This document shows positions 21,901 through 35,000 of a DNA stretch of 64,000 nt, piece after piece. The DNA comes from Branchiostoma floridae (lineage: Eukaryota > Chordata > Leptocardii > Amphioxiformes > Branchiostomatidae), in contig NC_049990.1 of the NCBI RefSeq assembly GCF_000003815.2, forward strand, positions 1,420,661-1,484,660, given 5' to 3'. The notes beneath the pieces were generated by a model, which saw only the letters and a list, made by a program, of their open reading frames with translations, was not told where the DNA came from and ran no database searches. How positions within the stretch are numbered: position 1 is the first letter of the stretch; every line of letters begins with the position of its first letter. The translations under genes and the position numbers were made by a program.

Positions 21901-24548
21901 AAGGGATATGCAGGCATTGGCCAATCAAAAGTAGCGAACCATATGCCAGACCAGAGAGAATAATTAGAGACTGCAAGGGGGACTGGCTCCTTCTGTTAAC
22001 ATTGATAATGAGTTTTGTTGTTCTAAAAAGCCAAAGACTGTAATGTTTCGAATATTTTCTGTGGAAATTTTGGTTTTAAAATGCAATCTGTAATCACCTT
22101 ACAAATAAATGTACCAAAGAACAAATGTGAATTTTCAGAAATTCGTCTAAGGATTTCACTTGTATGGTACCAAGGGATCTATAGGAGTTTGGGTAGTAAT
22201 ATAAAAGACCCATTTTCTTCCAGATCACTTCAGTGTCACTGACGAAAACTGGTGGATTCCAGTTGGAACGTCTGACCGTTTCCAAAACCATATCCAGTTG
22301 CTTGAGTAACTACTTTTTGGCATGAATTATATTGGCACGCAATAACCAAAATCCTGTATTGTGACTGTTCCCAGGTTGTTCCAGTGTGAAGAAGTCGGGA
22401 CTAAAGGCTAGGACCTTCGTGCGACACACGAACGGAAGACTGTATGAGCGGTTCTGGGAATGGGGTACCGGATGGACCTTGCGATATCACGGCAGGCCTT
22501 TCTCAGCGACCTATGTACGTTTCCACAGTTTTACAACTTTGAAACTCTTTTGTAACACGATGTCCGCCCTTTGAAATGCGTTTCGGAGTTTTGCGAAATT
22601 AAGAACATTTTCTTCGAAGCGATTATCATCCGTACTCACCTAATAAACTCCCGGTTGGCATTCGTTGGGTCCTGTGCATTCCCAAACCTCACCTCGCAAT
22701 CAATATCATTTGCTTTCAAGATGTGTGGAGGTTTTCGTTTTATGTATAGATTTACCTTAGTGACTTTTTATCAATCCTAACGACACGTGACCCGCCAATA
22801 TGATTATCTAATCGTGTCAGCACCCGACAAATAGATTGAAAGGAAACACATAAGAGTTTATGGTATTATATATATATATGTGTGTTTGTGTGTGTTTGTG
22901 TGTCTAATTTCATATTTCAAGCAATTGAATCCATTTTCAGGTGGACACTATAAAAACAACCAGCTACGTAGCAACGACATCCGGTTACAGCAATGTGTTC
23001 GTGGTGGCGACGAATGGAAATATGTACCGACGGTGGACACATCAGAATGGAGGCAGCACCTGGTTCAACCTGGGCAAGCCTGCGGGAAAAGTCATTCGGA
23101 GCATTCACGCAACAAGATTCGGACACTGGTGGGCCATCACTACGGACGGGTCTGTTTGCAGGTCAGTATTCAGTAGTCGAACCCCAAAACCAACTGTTAC
23201 ATCCCAGATAGCTCTTGCATCCTAGATGTGCTTCTATCCCCAAAACGCTTCTGGGATATCCAGAACACGTCCTGTCGGAGCGCATTCAGGATAAGCCGAT
23301 GTGTTTATCCAGAACGTGCACTTGTGGGAGGAGCTTAGTGTCTTAGGAGGCAGGCACTATCTTGCATGTGATTTTTCGTAGTTAGAAGGCCGCCGTCTTT
23401 GTTCTCCCCGCGCGGGGTTTGCTTGGTTTGGTTTGGTTTAAGATACTTCGGTGTGTGGGCTCCAGTAAACACGTCGAGAGCAAAGGACAGTTTTTGATAC
23501 GCATTTGCTCCATCCAAACCGCGTCGCGGGGCACAAGAGCATATGCTGGATATGTTTATCAGGAGTGTGCCCCAATCAGAGGGCATCTTTGATATCCAGA
23601 ACGCGATCATTCGCTTGCGAAGTGTTCTGGATATCCCAGATGTTGACCGAACAACACGTCCATAACTATCCGGCGTACAAGCACGATACAAAGCCAACAG
23701 AAGTGTGATTGAAGACAGTAAGCAGTCAAGAAGCCAGTTGTGTACTGTTTGTGATATCCACAGGTATCAGGGCGGCTGGCCGTGTTTCTCCCTGGCCAAC
23801 AGAAGGATCCTGGACTGCTCGGACCCGTTTTACGTCGGTAGTGGAAAGAGATCCATGTTCTGCCTCACCGTGAGCGAAGTGACAGTGACAGTGCCAGAAG
23901 CTGGATACGGGGTGAGTACCTTCTGTAGGATTTGCTGTGCTTTTACCATCTGACGTAAGGTGGACGTTCACTGCACTTGGGGCACCGCCTCGGCATTGCG
24001 GTGTTCATTCACTGCGGCACTGTTTTGTTATTTTCGCGACTTTAAATTCAGATAATACGTAATACGTAAATATGACTTAGAAGACAACAACATACACAAA
24101 ACGGAAGAAAATTCGTTCTTTATCTCTAAAATTTGTTGAGTCTTCTACGAACCCCGCAGTGCCGCACCAGTGCCGCAAGTGCAGTGAGAGTCCACCTTTA
24201 GTTCGGCGAGTATTAGCTGAAGCATTGGCAAACACGCTTATCAATATTATTAGCAGTAGCACATACCAGCGCTTCCATCGGATCCTAAGCTGAACTCTAA
24301 TCATGTTTGACCATATTGAACCAAACTTAGCGTTGTGCTTGATTGTTTTGTTTCAGCTCTACCAGCTAACTGTGGGCTGGGGGTCATCCACTGGGACATG
24401 GGTGAACCGTAATTTGCCGTCCGTCCTGCACACCTTCGTCGACAGACCGAATGTAGCGTTCACCTCGTCCCCTAATTGGCCGGTCATTCAGACCCCCAAG
24501 AGCGTCTTCGTGTCCTCTACCAATGGCGTATACGAACTGCGCTTCTAG
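18975..24548 (+). CDS. Secreted beta-propeller repeat protein, paralogue A (8 exons)
   Basis: Exons are 18975-19081, 20229-20306, 20440-20510, 20946-21050, 22375-22514, 22941-23161, 23764-23911 and 24357-24548. All are GT-AG and join in phase to 353 residues. The signal peptide is MAAGLVRVIVLLCAVAAVTRA, cut before QTWH. Repeats show NGKLYER, NGYLYEW, NGRLYERFWEW, NGNMYRRWTHQNG and DGSVCR, followed by WYWVDHGKP, INHGGP and WFNLGKP-type strands. I infer a secreted propeller lectin resembling fungal fucose-lectin or PLL-type propellers. Conserved Cys in exons 4-7 suggest disulphides. Exon 4 is 15 bases shorter than in B and lacks the RYWAPTW segment. Exon 5 is 45 bases shorter than in B and C. 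Ligand unknown. Confidence 0.85.
19588..19800 (+). mobile_element. Possible tRNA-derived SINE in gene A intron 1
   Basis: A B-box-like GAGTTCGAATCCCAG at about 19629 sits downstream of GGCGTGGCGGCC. The following body contains ACGGAAAGTTAAACCGTGG. I find no clear target duplication, so the limits are approximate. Confidence 0.45.
21131..21436 (-). mobile_element. tRNA-derived SINE in gene A intron 4, 10 bp target duplication
   Basis: Read on the minus strand it begins with a tRNA-like head (A box CTGGTAGAGTG, B box GAGTTCGATCC, near 21370-21425) and ends in an A-rich tail (plus-strand T-run at 21132-21150). Perfect 10 bp direct repeats TCATAACCTT flank it (21121-21130, 21437-21446). It belongs to the same family as 56585-56878. 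Confidence 0.9.
23250..23640. mobile_element. TIR element in gene A intron 6
   Basis: A perfect 19 bp inverted repeat, TCTGGGATATCCAGAACAC, lies at 23250-23268 and 23622-23640, with a second inner hairpin using GATATCCAGAAC. It has no coding capacity. The nearby CTTCTATCC motif resembles the repeat at the window start. Confidence 0.7.
23957..24199. mobile_element. TIR element in gene A intron 7
   Basis: The left end AAGGTGGACGTTCACTGCAC and the right end GTGCAGTGAGAGTCCACCTT are inverted repeats, with CTTGGGGCAC against GTGCCGCAAG further in. The internal ACTGCGGCACTGTTTTGTT block recurs at 45246-45430 and 62165-62260, so it is a dispersed family. Confidence 0.8.
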
Positions 24549-26041
24549 GCACCGAAGTCAATAAGAGTGCAACCCAGGGTCAAACCACATACTGTTAACT
24601 AGTCAGACCAACGACAGCCACATTTACACTGCTTAACTGGTACCTGAATAGTTTTTACTCTCTTTCTCCTCTATTTATCAACCTCTCACAGTCAAAAGTT
24701 TGGTGATCTACTAATAAGTTCTTCTCATTGACCCTTGACACGTAACTCTGACCGGGAACGACTTACGATTTGATTTTTGGATAACGATTCTGTTTTGATT
24801 TCGAGGATTCAGTATCAAATCAATATTGTCCCATATAGAGCCTGTGGCTCTAGTTTCGATGCAAAAACTACCCTCCTAGTTCAAAGGTCCAAAGATGATT
24901 GACATTGAATTATTATATTAGAATTTAACATAATCATAGCGAGAAAAGAAAAAAAAATACATGCTATTAGATGGACAGGCTCCGTTTTATAGTCACCAAT
25001 CTTTAACGAGATACGTGGTTAAAAATGTCTCCATGAAATGATAATTTTTGTAATTTCGAAGATAACTAAAGAGCTTGGAATTGTTAAAGACTGGACCCTA
25101 TCATCTCAAGGCAAATTTGAAGACATTTTGAAGTTTCATTTGAGCGCAGAAAATTGACTATTGGAAGTGATAATAACAAAATTTTGAAATTGCATAACAT
25201 TTTTTTATTTTCTGACGAATATGTATCATGCAGCATCATTTACTTCAATGGCGTTCATTATAGTAGCATCGACTGCATGGTGACATGACTTGTATGCGAG
25301 CTTTTGTATGGGTTTTGCAGAAGCATTTGTAAAATCAAATTGCGATACTTCAACAAATCATTACAGAAAGAAAGTTATTCTTACATTTTCATAAATGTTA
25401 CACTTTACGCTGGAAATGTAATTAGCATAACTTGACAAGCTAACATATTTTAATATAGCAAGAGTGTTACTGGTTTAGTGGTTTAAAAACTTCGAAATCT
25501 AGCTGTTCCTGTTCTGCGATCAATATGCAGTAATTGTCGGTAAACCTATCTGCATACTGTGGTAAGTAGACTTGAGCCTTACAGTCAGTAACGTTACGGT
25601 ACTTCAAAACGTAACACAATCTGTAGTAACTAAGAAATAGTATCACTAGTCCACTGGTGTTACGGCAGTTGGTGGGTGGTATTAATGATATTCGCACCTA
25701 GTACTGTGTATTTAGATTGAGTAGAAGCTGTTACTGTAGACGGATACATACAGGAGTCAATATGTTGATTGTATAACTCAGGCCCGCATAGTTTTTCTGA
25801 ATGCAATAGTTATGCTAATTTAGATGGTAAAGTGTCAATGCAGGCTTGGTTATAACTAATTATCACGGGTATCCCATTTTAAGATGCTTTTTGGCCATGA
25901 TTGCTTTTGAATAAAGGTAGGTAGGGAAAAACACCGTCTGATTTCGTCTGTCTCTGTTATTTGCTGAAAGACTCGTAAAAATGTATTCAAGCAAATCTGT
26001 TAAACGTAATGAGTACAAGAATAGCACACAGGGTCCTTTTC
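24549..26041. repeat. Downstream part of the A/B segmental duplication
   Basis: No gene. Sequence after gene A matches that after gene B: for example CTGTGGTAAGTAG and TTTGTAGTAACTAAGAAAT-like blocks at 25555-25650 against 39305-39375, and CGACTTACGATTTG against 38085-38115. The duplicated segment therefore includes more than 1 kb beyond the stop codon. Confidence 0.7.
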
Positions 26042-26179
26042 GTTGCGCGCGTGTGCGTGCGTGTGTTGGTGTGTGTACATACATATTATGTATGTGTGTG
26101 TGTGTGTGTGAGTGTGTGTGTGTGCATGTGTGAGAGAGAGTGCGTGTGTGTGTGTGTGTATGTGTGTGTGTTTGTTTCT

Positions 26180-26217
<38 letters not shown>

Positions 26218-26232
26218 GTGCGTGTGTGTGTG
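26042..26232. repeat. (GT)n microsatellite
   Basis: About 190 bp of TGTG with a few interruptions. It produces cysteine/valine-rich false open frames. Confidence 0.95.
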
Positions 26233-26589
26233 TTTCAATTACGAGTTGAGTATCGTCCTACGACCGAAGACGAAAACATCAGGAGAACGTCTTTGTTCCT
26301 CGCTGAAAGATCAGGGGCTCAAAATATATTTTGACAACCCGCCCGGAGGTACATAAGACAATAGATTGTCACCAAGGCCATTTCCTCGTGTTATGATAGC
26401 TGTGAGCCTTTAATAAAAAATAATGACGACTTTGTATACGTTTCTCTGCACCAGATGAACCAGAGTTGAGGTTTATCTATCACCGTTAAAGATCTGGTGT
26501 TTGAATGATAAAAAAATCTTTTACCTGAAATCGGTCCTAACCTCATGTCAGCTAGAAGTTTTTTTGTTTTTTTTACCTTTCCAAATGAC

Positions 26590-26910
26590 CTCCCATGAGT
26601 AAAGCTAAGGGCACATCCCGACGTACGTGCAAATACGTGCTGTCTACGTGCCAAAACGTGGGCAATCTTTTGGGATCCGTAAGTGGTGAGTACCGCCTCC
26701 GTACGAACTCGACGGATTTTGGAGCACGCAGACACGACGTAGAACTTTACGTTCAGGCAAAACGTTGTGTGCCGTATGTGCCAGTATGGGCGACGCGCCT
26801 GCCCTGTACAGCCTGAACGTTTTCAGAAAAAACGTTAAGGACGTGTCCTCCAAAAAAACGTACGGACAAATTCCACGTACGGCAGGTTGTGCCCTTAGCT
26901 TTAATGGGAG
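26590..26910. mobile_element. TIR element, CTCCCAT...AAAGCTAAGGGCACA ends
   Basis: The left end CTCCCATGAGTAAAGCTAAG followed by GGCACA is mirrored on the right by TGTGCCCTTAGCTTTAATGG followed by GAG. Inside, ACGTACG, CGTGC and AACGTT motifs are abundant on both strands. No transposase; MITE class. Confidence 0.85.
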
Positions 26911-27524
26911 TTGACAAGAGGAGCTTCAAAAACAACACCACTTACATGGACGTTCCCTGCGTGGATCTGAATTCAAACTAGCCTTTCGGCCGTATGCATA
27001 GCAGTACATTTGTCAGATCACCAATACAGAGATACTTCAATTTCTAGCTTTCATTTTTCACTTACGCGGAGCCTGATGTAGTTTACGTGACACAAGGATC
27101 TTGGGGCATTCCACTTGTGAAAACACACTCATTATGCACCCGGCACTGTGAACCTGAGAGGGAGAGTGTTCCATTAAGAGTACACATTCAAGTAGCCACT
27201 TTGATAATGGTATTGAGATGAAGAAAACATTCAGGTTTTGAAATGTCGGAAATCGTACAGTACCAACACTGATATGATAGTAATTACGTTTCGCAAATGG
27301 AGCTTCACTTAGTCTAATCATTGGGAGCGTTACAAGTGTGTAGACAGCTTTACGTAAGAGTAACATTGGCCAGTGCCTTATCAAGTCTGAAGTTGTTTTA
27401 CTAGTTCCGACCCAGCTAATAGGCAAACTGGCATTCACCTCAGAATCTACTTGTAATTCGAAGTAGGGGTTTCGTCCCTTATCGAAGAATTTTCTTTCCT
27501 ATCTATTCCATGCAAAACATTGTC

Positions 27525-27965
27525 AGTGAAGCACATTCGGACAATAACCGTCACATAAGGCCGATACGTCTATTTTGGGTCAACCACCTGAAACCCTGCT
27601 ACTGCCCGATCGCAAACAAAGTTCTTATTCACCCCTGATTTTGGTAAGTAGTGGATTAACCATAAATAGCTCAGCTCTATGGGTTAAGGGTTACGTAGTT
27701 TGCATACATTTTATAGACTTTGTTGGGAGACAGGGAAAATCTCCATTTAGACCTTTTCTTTTCAGCATAATGTAAAGAAAACGTTGGAAGTAAAACGTTG
27801 GATATTGAGTACTGTCAAGAAAAATTCCACGTTTGTCTGATGTAACAAAACCCGATGTTGTAGGAGACCAATTGAGAAAACGAATTTTTTTCTCACCCTT
27901 GTTATGATAATGAGATGATCCACCTATCACACGTCATAGCAAATATGACTTGAGGGGCGAAAACT
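27525..27965 (+). promoter_or_regulatory. Orphan copy of the propeller-gene promoter region
   Basis: It contains the same blocks as the upstream regions of genes A and C: GAAGCACATTCGGACAATAA, CACCTGAAACCCTGCTACTG, TTGGTAAGTAGTGGATTAAC and TGATAATGAGATGATCCACC, then CACGTCA (27930-27936) with GCAAATATGA. No leader, signal peptide or exon follows. It is the left part of a duplication whose gene body is missing, or gene B's own distal promoter pushed away by later insertions. Confidence 0.65.
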
Positions 27966-28409
27966 ATGTCAATTCTTTCTCATCTATCTACCACCCAAAA
28001 AGTCGAGAAATAGCAACCGGACGTTCTGCCACAATTAGGGACCGCAAGGAGTGGGGTCTAATCATTTCTAGCTTTTGTCACACACTAATGACACTAACGC
28101 ATGTATGAAACCATTCCATCAAGCCGTTCTTGAGTTATCTTGTACACCAACAAACACGCACACATACAAACGCTGTCTTGAATATAACAGTATGGGGTAG
28201 GAGACAAAAATTACGTTTAAAGTAACAAAAATCATGCTCACGAAAAATTGAGGCATAGTAATTTGTAGCTCGATTGTTAGTAGAAGTAGTAGAAGTAATT
28301 TTGAACGATGAAACAGTTCTTCACCCCGAGACTGCCTAGTCTTTATTACTAAAGGAACCCTTTGACATGATTTAACTGCCACAAAGCCCAGTATAGTATC
28401 ACACGCCGC

Positions 28410-29870
28410 TGTTCTTTGTTTATGACCTGACGACCCGACCCAGCTGGCTCACAATCCCGGGAACACGTGACACAACAGTAACCGCCCTAAACCGGAACCA
28501 GGGGCATTTTGAGTTGGGACCGACGGGCGGTAGGCTCATATCCAACAGGTCTTCGTCACACCTTGTAACAGGTACGTGGACTAATATATATAGTCGTTTG
28601 TCTGTTCACCATGGTGATTAGAAGTCACTGTGTGCGTTTTCAGTTCATTTGTACAACCTTGTCAATGATGTTATATGTTACAGTACCTCATTCATTCTCA
28701 GTCAATTTGATTTTCTACATTCCAGCCTGATTAACTGCCCTGACTTCCGTTCGTGGTACAACAATTACCTAATTTATAAATCGGACATGTTTTAAGCTGC
28801 ATAGTGATTAGATACAAACTGAGGCGCCGAGTTTCTCAATACAGTATGTGACGACGGTACAGTAATGTAAATGCAGTTAAATATGGGAAATGGTGCTACC
28901 GCGGGCTAAAATTTCCAAAACCACCGCAAACACTCCATTTCCCGCAAAATTATATCCCAGCGAACTTCAATGCCATAACAGTCCTAAATAGATCCCGCCG
29001 AGACAGGAGGAGCGTACTAGTATTTGTGCCGCTGTAAAGATGTTGTATTGATAGTTCTGGCGTAATGATACTACCGTTGTCCTCCTAGATCAACAGTAAA
29101 TCTTGTAATATATGTTGTGTTTTATTTCGCCGTTTTCCGTGGAGCCTCCCTACTGCGAAGTCATGACACAGTGAATGTGTGTTTTATGCTATTTATGACA
29201 CTGCTTCGACAGCGAACTGAGAACACCGCGAAAAAGTCAATTTTTACCCCTACCGCAAAATTCAACTTTCCATGGAATTGTTGAAATGCAACGCGCTGGA
29301 AGTCCTTTTGATGTCGTGCAAAGTTGGTGTTTTTGTTTTTTTTTTAAGTTTTATACCTGAAACTTACGACGCAGGTGTAGGTGTTTTCAATACATAATGC
29401 GGACTCGGGAAATTTAGCACACCAAATTAATGCATAGACCTCGTTGTGCGGTATATACTCACATACGTATCGCAAATTATCGATCAGGGCAATATTGTGA
29501 TGTTATGAAAGCTTTTTGACAGACACCTTACTGTTGATGTTTTCTGCCTTTGTAATATTAGAAATCTGCCAACCATAATAAAGTCTTGTTTTCAATTTGC
29601 CCAAGTTGAGTTCATACAAAATATCAAAGACATACATACACAAGCACACTTCGCTATTCTAGGTACAACCAAAACAGTGCATCCGTCTGTATGTTTGAGA
29701 CAAAAACAACTTTCCAGACTGTTAGACTGCACTTATGGAACACATGCCCTGTTGTTCTCGAGTGTTCTCGAGTCAATGACCCTATAGTCTTGGTAATTGT
29801 CCGAACAATATACGGAGCTAACAAATAAACTCGGCACAAAACGTTTCGCATATAAACTTTGGTTGATCAT
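28410..29870. repeat. Dispersed repeat unit R, copy 1
   Basis: It begins with GACCTGACGACCCGACCCAG and runs through GCATTTTGAGTTGGGACCGA, CTTTTGATGTCGTGCAAAGT, ATCGATCAGGGCAATATTG and ACAAGCACACTTCGCTATTC. The same ordered blocks recur around 40850-43040, 43080-45240 and 45470-47430. Minus-strand open pieces (QTDALFW, YELNLGK-like) are shared but broken, so it is probably an old transposon of unknown class. Confidence 0.8.
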
Positions 29871-30084
29871 ATTTCTGATGTTTCTGCATCAATTTTAACA
29901 TTAAATGTAACCAAGACTAAATGAATGTTATTTGGCAGTGCTAACAGGTTAAAGCAAGCACAGTCTTTGACAGTCGAAATTGACCAAGAAATCATAGAAA
30001 GAGTTCATACGTTCAAATATCTTTGAACTTTATTAAAATCACCACTTTGCAGGCAATCTTGGTCTGTACCTTGACTCCTACAAA

Positions 30085-30209
30085 TTAAGAAAATTCATTT
30101 TCATTCTCCCTTATCATAATAATGGGAAGAGTGATCTCTCACACGTCATACCAAATCTGATTGGCACTGTAGGAGGAAACGAAGTTTGCCGAAGTCAGTG
30201 AGCGGCAGA
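30085..30209 (+). promoter_or_regulatory. Proximal promoter and leader of propeller gene B
   Basis: CACGTCA is at 30142-30148 and ATTGG (inverted CCAAT) at 30160-30164. The leader AGGAGGAAACGAAGTTTGCC follows, up to the ATG at 30210. Spacing of the two motifs (about 12-17 bases) and of the leader is close to that in gene A. Binding factors are inferred only. Confidence 0.6.
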
Positions 30210-32002
30210 ATGGCAGCCGGACTGGTGCGTGTTGTTGTGCTCCTGTGTGCAGTAGCGGCGGTCACCCGGGCCCAGACATGGCACAGTCATGGAAAACCTA
30301 GTACCTCGACAATCATCTGGTAAGTGTTCTGATTGCTGTACTTTGATGGTTTGGAAGAAACAAAAAGCAACAATCAGACGTTTGCACTTGAGCAGAACTT
30401 CGCCAAAGTAACTTATTGTGATTTTTTTTCCGGACCTTGGCTTTTATCAATAAAAGCATCAGACACACATTTCAGCATAACTTTTCCCGTCAGAGAATAT
30501 CACGCGCACGGTGCGCAGTTTTGGCCCCCAGACAGGGTATATTGAGCCGTACCAAATAAGTTTGGCATCAAGTTAATGTTTTGCTGCACGTAATTCATTA
30601 CACCTTACCAGGCAGACGCCTCGGGTAACAAAACCGTTTGTACCTTTTGGTAAACCTGGCGCAGGTGATGACAGCGCTGGGATTCAAAACTTAGATGTGT
30701 ATTACATGTAATGGTTGCAAAGGCTTAACCTTTGGTTAACTTAAAGCTTAACTGATGATGCCATGCAACTTTTACAAAGTAAAGGGATGGCTGTGCATAA
30801 CTTTGAGGACATTCAAGCTTCGAGAAATATGACAGGGTGACTTTTTTGTAAAAGACTTGTTACATGTACTTCCTTGTAGGTCAGCGATGGCACCCTTGAC
30901 ACACTTCGAAGGAAAGAAGTGGTTTGGGGTTGGTGACAACGGCAATCTGTATGAGAGGTAAGGCTTAATTCAGTAGAGTCCATTCCAAGACACCATGCGG
31001 ATGTTTGTTGCCATTGTTTAGAATTGATTTTAAAGTTTTATAATTATATGTCTACGACATTTGATACTTCAGAAATATTTTCAACACTGTTTCAACTTTA
31101 CAAATATTTCCCTGGTCCTGTAAAACTTTGGAAATATTCATGGTGTGGAATTGGATACTTCTAATGGTTTCTAAATAATGATAACAGCATTTTCAACCAT
31201 TTTTTGTAAATGGTTCGGTGGGCTTGGAAGATAGCAATTCACACATCCTTGCAAAGTATGGTTGGGTGCCATGCAACAATGGCCCACCACAAAGGATCCA
31301 CCAGTGCCCAGCAGTGAAATCTAAAAATATACAGAAGCAACAATAGGGCTTACTTTTATGGGGACAATAAACTAATTTAACCATTTGGCCAGGTTTACCA
31401 TTTTTTGTAAATATTTGTAAATGTGAAATAATCACAGAGAGGTTTCACAATTATTCTAAATAAAGATATTTTTGTACAGTTACTTTCAAAATGTTTCTAA
31501 AATATTCAAAGAAATTCAAATAAATGAGTATTTTCTCAGTCAATTTTTTGAAAATAATTTAATTATTGTGGCTCAGATATTCTTTTATTAAGAATAATTC
31601 AGACTAATTATAACTATCGCCTAAAACCCCTCATGGTGTCCTGGAATGGACTCTATCATCATCCAATATCAAAGAATTCAAAATACAGTACCATTACATA
31701 AAAAACTTTTTCTTTTAACAAATATTACAATAAACGCAGAAACATTTTAGAGATATATTTATAAAAAGTAGGTTTTATACAAAATTCATGTTGTATTATT
31801 CAAAGTCATTGTATTATTCAATATATCTGTTATCTCTGATTTCAACAAACATTATAACTAGGAAAACAACATTTTAAACATAAAGAGCATCGGTGTAGTA
31901 GATCTAGAGTGATGAAGTTCAGAAATGAAGTGCACAAACCGGAAATTCCAGAAAATATCTGTTCACTAGAGGGTACGTCCATTTATCTTGAACGTATGGA
32001 GA

Positions 32003-32096
<94 letters not shown>

Positions 32097-35000
32097 GTCC
32101 TATAGGTTGACAGGTGGACATTATATATCTATATCTATCTATAATATCAGAGAGAAATACAGAGATAGATAGATAGACAGATAGATAGATGAATAGATAG
32201 ATAGATATAACTTTTGATATGCAAGGAAAATCATCCCCTTTCTCTCTGTGGATGCAAAAACCAGAATCATGAAGATAATGACATGTAGCAACTCCAGCAT
32301 TATACCTAAACCTTGCGAATTCCACCAGTGTGAACTGTGACAGTCTCGTAGAAAAGTTGTTGTTATATAGCATATAGCGCCTTGTACACATTTGTTTATC
32401 TACGAGGTACCTAACAGTTCGTCGTTTTGGTTCCCAGGTATCAAGACACCTCCGGCACATGGCATTGGGTAGACCACGGGAAGCCGAGCGGGTCTGACTG
32501 GTACGACTCATATGGTAATGAATGGCCTCCCTTACTTACGTCGATGAAAGTTAGACATGTAATAAGATAGAATTAGCAATTACCTATTAATAAGCAACTG
32601 GGTATGGCTTTGGAAACTGTCACACGTTTCATATAACTTTCGTTTAATGTCTTTTGCCAGTGACCAATAGTGGATGTTTTTTTTTAATCGTTTGACCGTT
32701 TCCAAAATATCCAGTTGCTTGAGTAACTGCTATTTGGTCTTTCCTTACTGCTCTTGTGATTTTTCGTGTGTTCATAATTCCTACGTAAGTCCTAGGGCAG
32801 TTTCACTTCAGGTGAATATGCAGATTGCAAAGATGGCGTGGGATGTGGGGGGTGTGGGGGGTGCGCATTCAAAACAAATCGGTGATTTTATGAGCCGTAC
32901 TTCCAAACACGTGATCTCTGTAGATCTTAAGGACGGGAATATCGATAGCTATCATTTCTAAAAATGAAGACAATTTGCATTAGCCATACCAAACGTTTAA
33001 AAGTCCATAGTGACAGGAATTCCATACTTGCGGCATGAATAAGGTAAATAAAGGTGAGCATATATCATGAAACGCAGGGCCTCATTTTCATAATTTACGG
33101 ACCGCTTTACTAGCTCATCTGACACAAGCACCGTTGTAAATTATTCTTTATTAGGCAGAATGGAGCTGCATTATTCATGCCATTTCAGAACCTTGTGCAT
33201 TTGAGGGCGAGGATAAGCTGCATCTGACGGCGGGTGACGGTTACCTGTACGAGCGCTACTGGGCACCAACTTGGACCACTGTTAATTACGGACCACTATT
33301 CGGTTACAGTAAGTAAAATATCAAACAGGCTCAAGATCACCATCATTCCAAGTGCTGTTTCAGTCACAATTAACACAAAGTGGAAATTGATACATGACTT
33401 GAATGATGAAAAATTGTTACCTACCATTTACCTCACTATCACCAAAACTTATATGATCATCTGAAGATGTTGTTCTATGTATGACGATCAATTTTCTTTC
33501 TTTCTTTCTTCTTATCTATTCCAGATTTCCTCTATGCATCCGGCTGTTCTAGTGTGTACAAGCCGGGATTTAAGTATAGGACCTTCATGCGGGGGGCGGT
33601 TGGGCAGGGAGCGGCCAACGGGTATCTATTTGAATGGTTGTGGGAATGGGGTACTGGGTGGACGTGGCGATGGCACGGGTGGCCAGTCACCGCGGGGGGC
33701 TCAACTTATGTGAGTTGCCATCTTCTTATAACAAGCTGTCAAATGTTTCCAAATTGACTTTCAGAGTTTCAAGCTTTGTGGAGAGTTTTTTTTCCCACCC
33801 ATCGTTTATTATACATCAATTGCAAATTCCGTCCTTAATTTTGATAGGCTTTTAACATATCCTGTTTAGTTGAGTTCCACCGGCATCCCCACCCCGTAGT
33901 CAGTTCATGTATCTTCATTTAAGTTTATTTCTTCATATACATGTTACCTACTACTTTAAATTTAAGTTTATTTCTTCATATACATATTACCTACTACTTT
34001 AATTATTTCTCGGGAAAAAAAGTCACACAAGAATGAAAAATACAACAAAGATCGACTAAACAATCCGTTATAAGCAAGAAGAAATTGTAGATTACTATCA
34101 ATGCAAATAATCTTACGTGATAATCTTTAACAGTTACTGTAATATTTGTTCGTCAAGTTGTAAAACCATAATAACAGAAAGCCAAGTAGTATATCATCTT
34201 ACAAATGTAAACTATGTACTATTTGCTTCTTTTCGTGATGTGTAGGGATGCTGATGTGTGACTTTTCAATCAACCCCAAGCATAACAATATACGTACGCT
34301 AAATTATCTGGTCACCGTTTCTTATTAAGTTGAAATTATGTATAAAAACTACTTAATATTACAATCTCATGTCAAAGTTTGATCAATCAATTTATCGAAT
34401 TCCATATTTAGGTTGCAAATATAAAAACAACCAGCTACTTACGTGCACCAAACGGTCTCAGCTTTGTGTTCGTGGTGGGGACGGATGGAAACATGTGGCA
34501 ACTGTTTACACATCAGGATGGGCGGAGCAGGTGGCGCAACCATGGCAAGCCTGCGGGAAAAACCATTCGGCATATTCACGCATCTAGAGGCGGACTCTGG
34601 TGGGCCATCACGACGGACGGGTTTGTTTGCAGGTCAGTTAAATCTCAATACAGACACTTCCTGTTAGAAAAGTTGTGTCCCAATCAATTGTATCATTAGC
34701 ATCATAAGCATCGTTAATCTTCATAACGATATACGTTTCTAGATCACGCACTCCTACCAATTATGAAAATACAAATAAGAATAACTTTATTGCATTGCAA
34801 CTGCTTAGCTCTATGAGTTGCTAATATATGTATCAAACAATTCTAAAAGAATAATCTATTTTGGCTCGTTCTCATTTAAATGTCGAAATGCTGTCGCCTG
34901 ACTTTACGCCTTGATATGGAGTAAATTATAGACAACATCACTGGTTCCTTCACTTTCCCACAACCCCTTCAATGTTTTACAAAAGATGCACAACAACATC

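Noticed and set aside
26009-26356. Cysteine/valine-rich open frame
   Set aside because: Made by the (GT)n microsatellite.
31909-32511. Tyr/Ile repeat proteins on both strands
   Set aside because: Made by (AT)n and (GATA)n repeats inside an intron of gene B.
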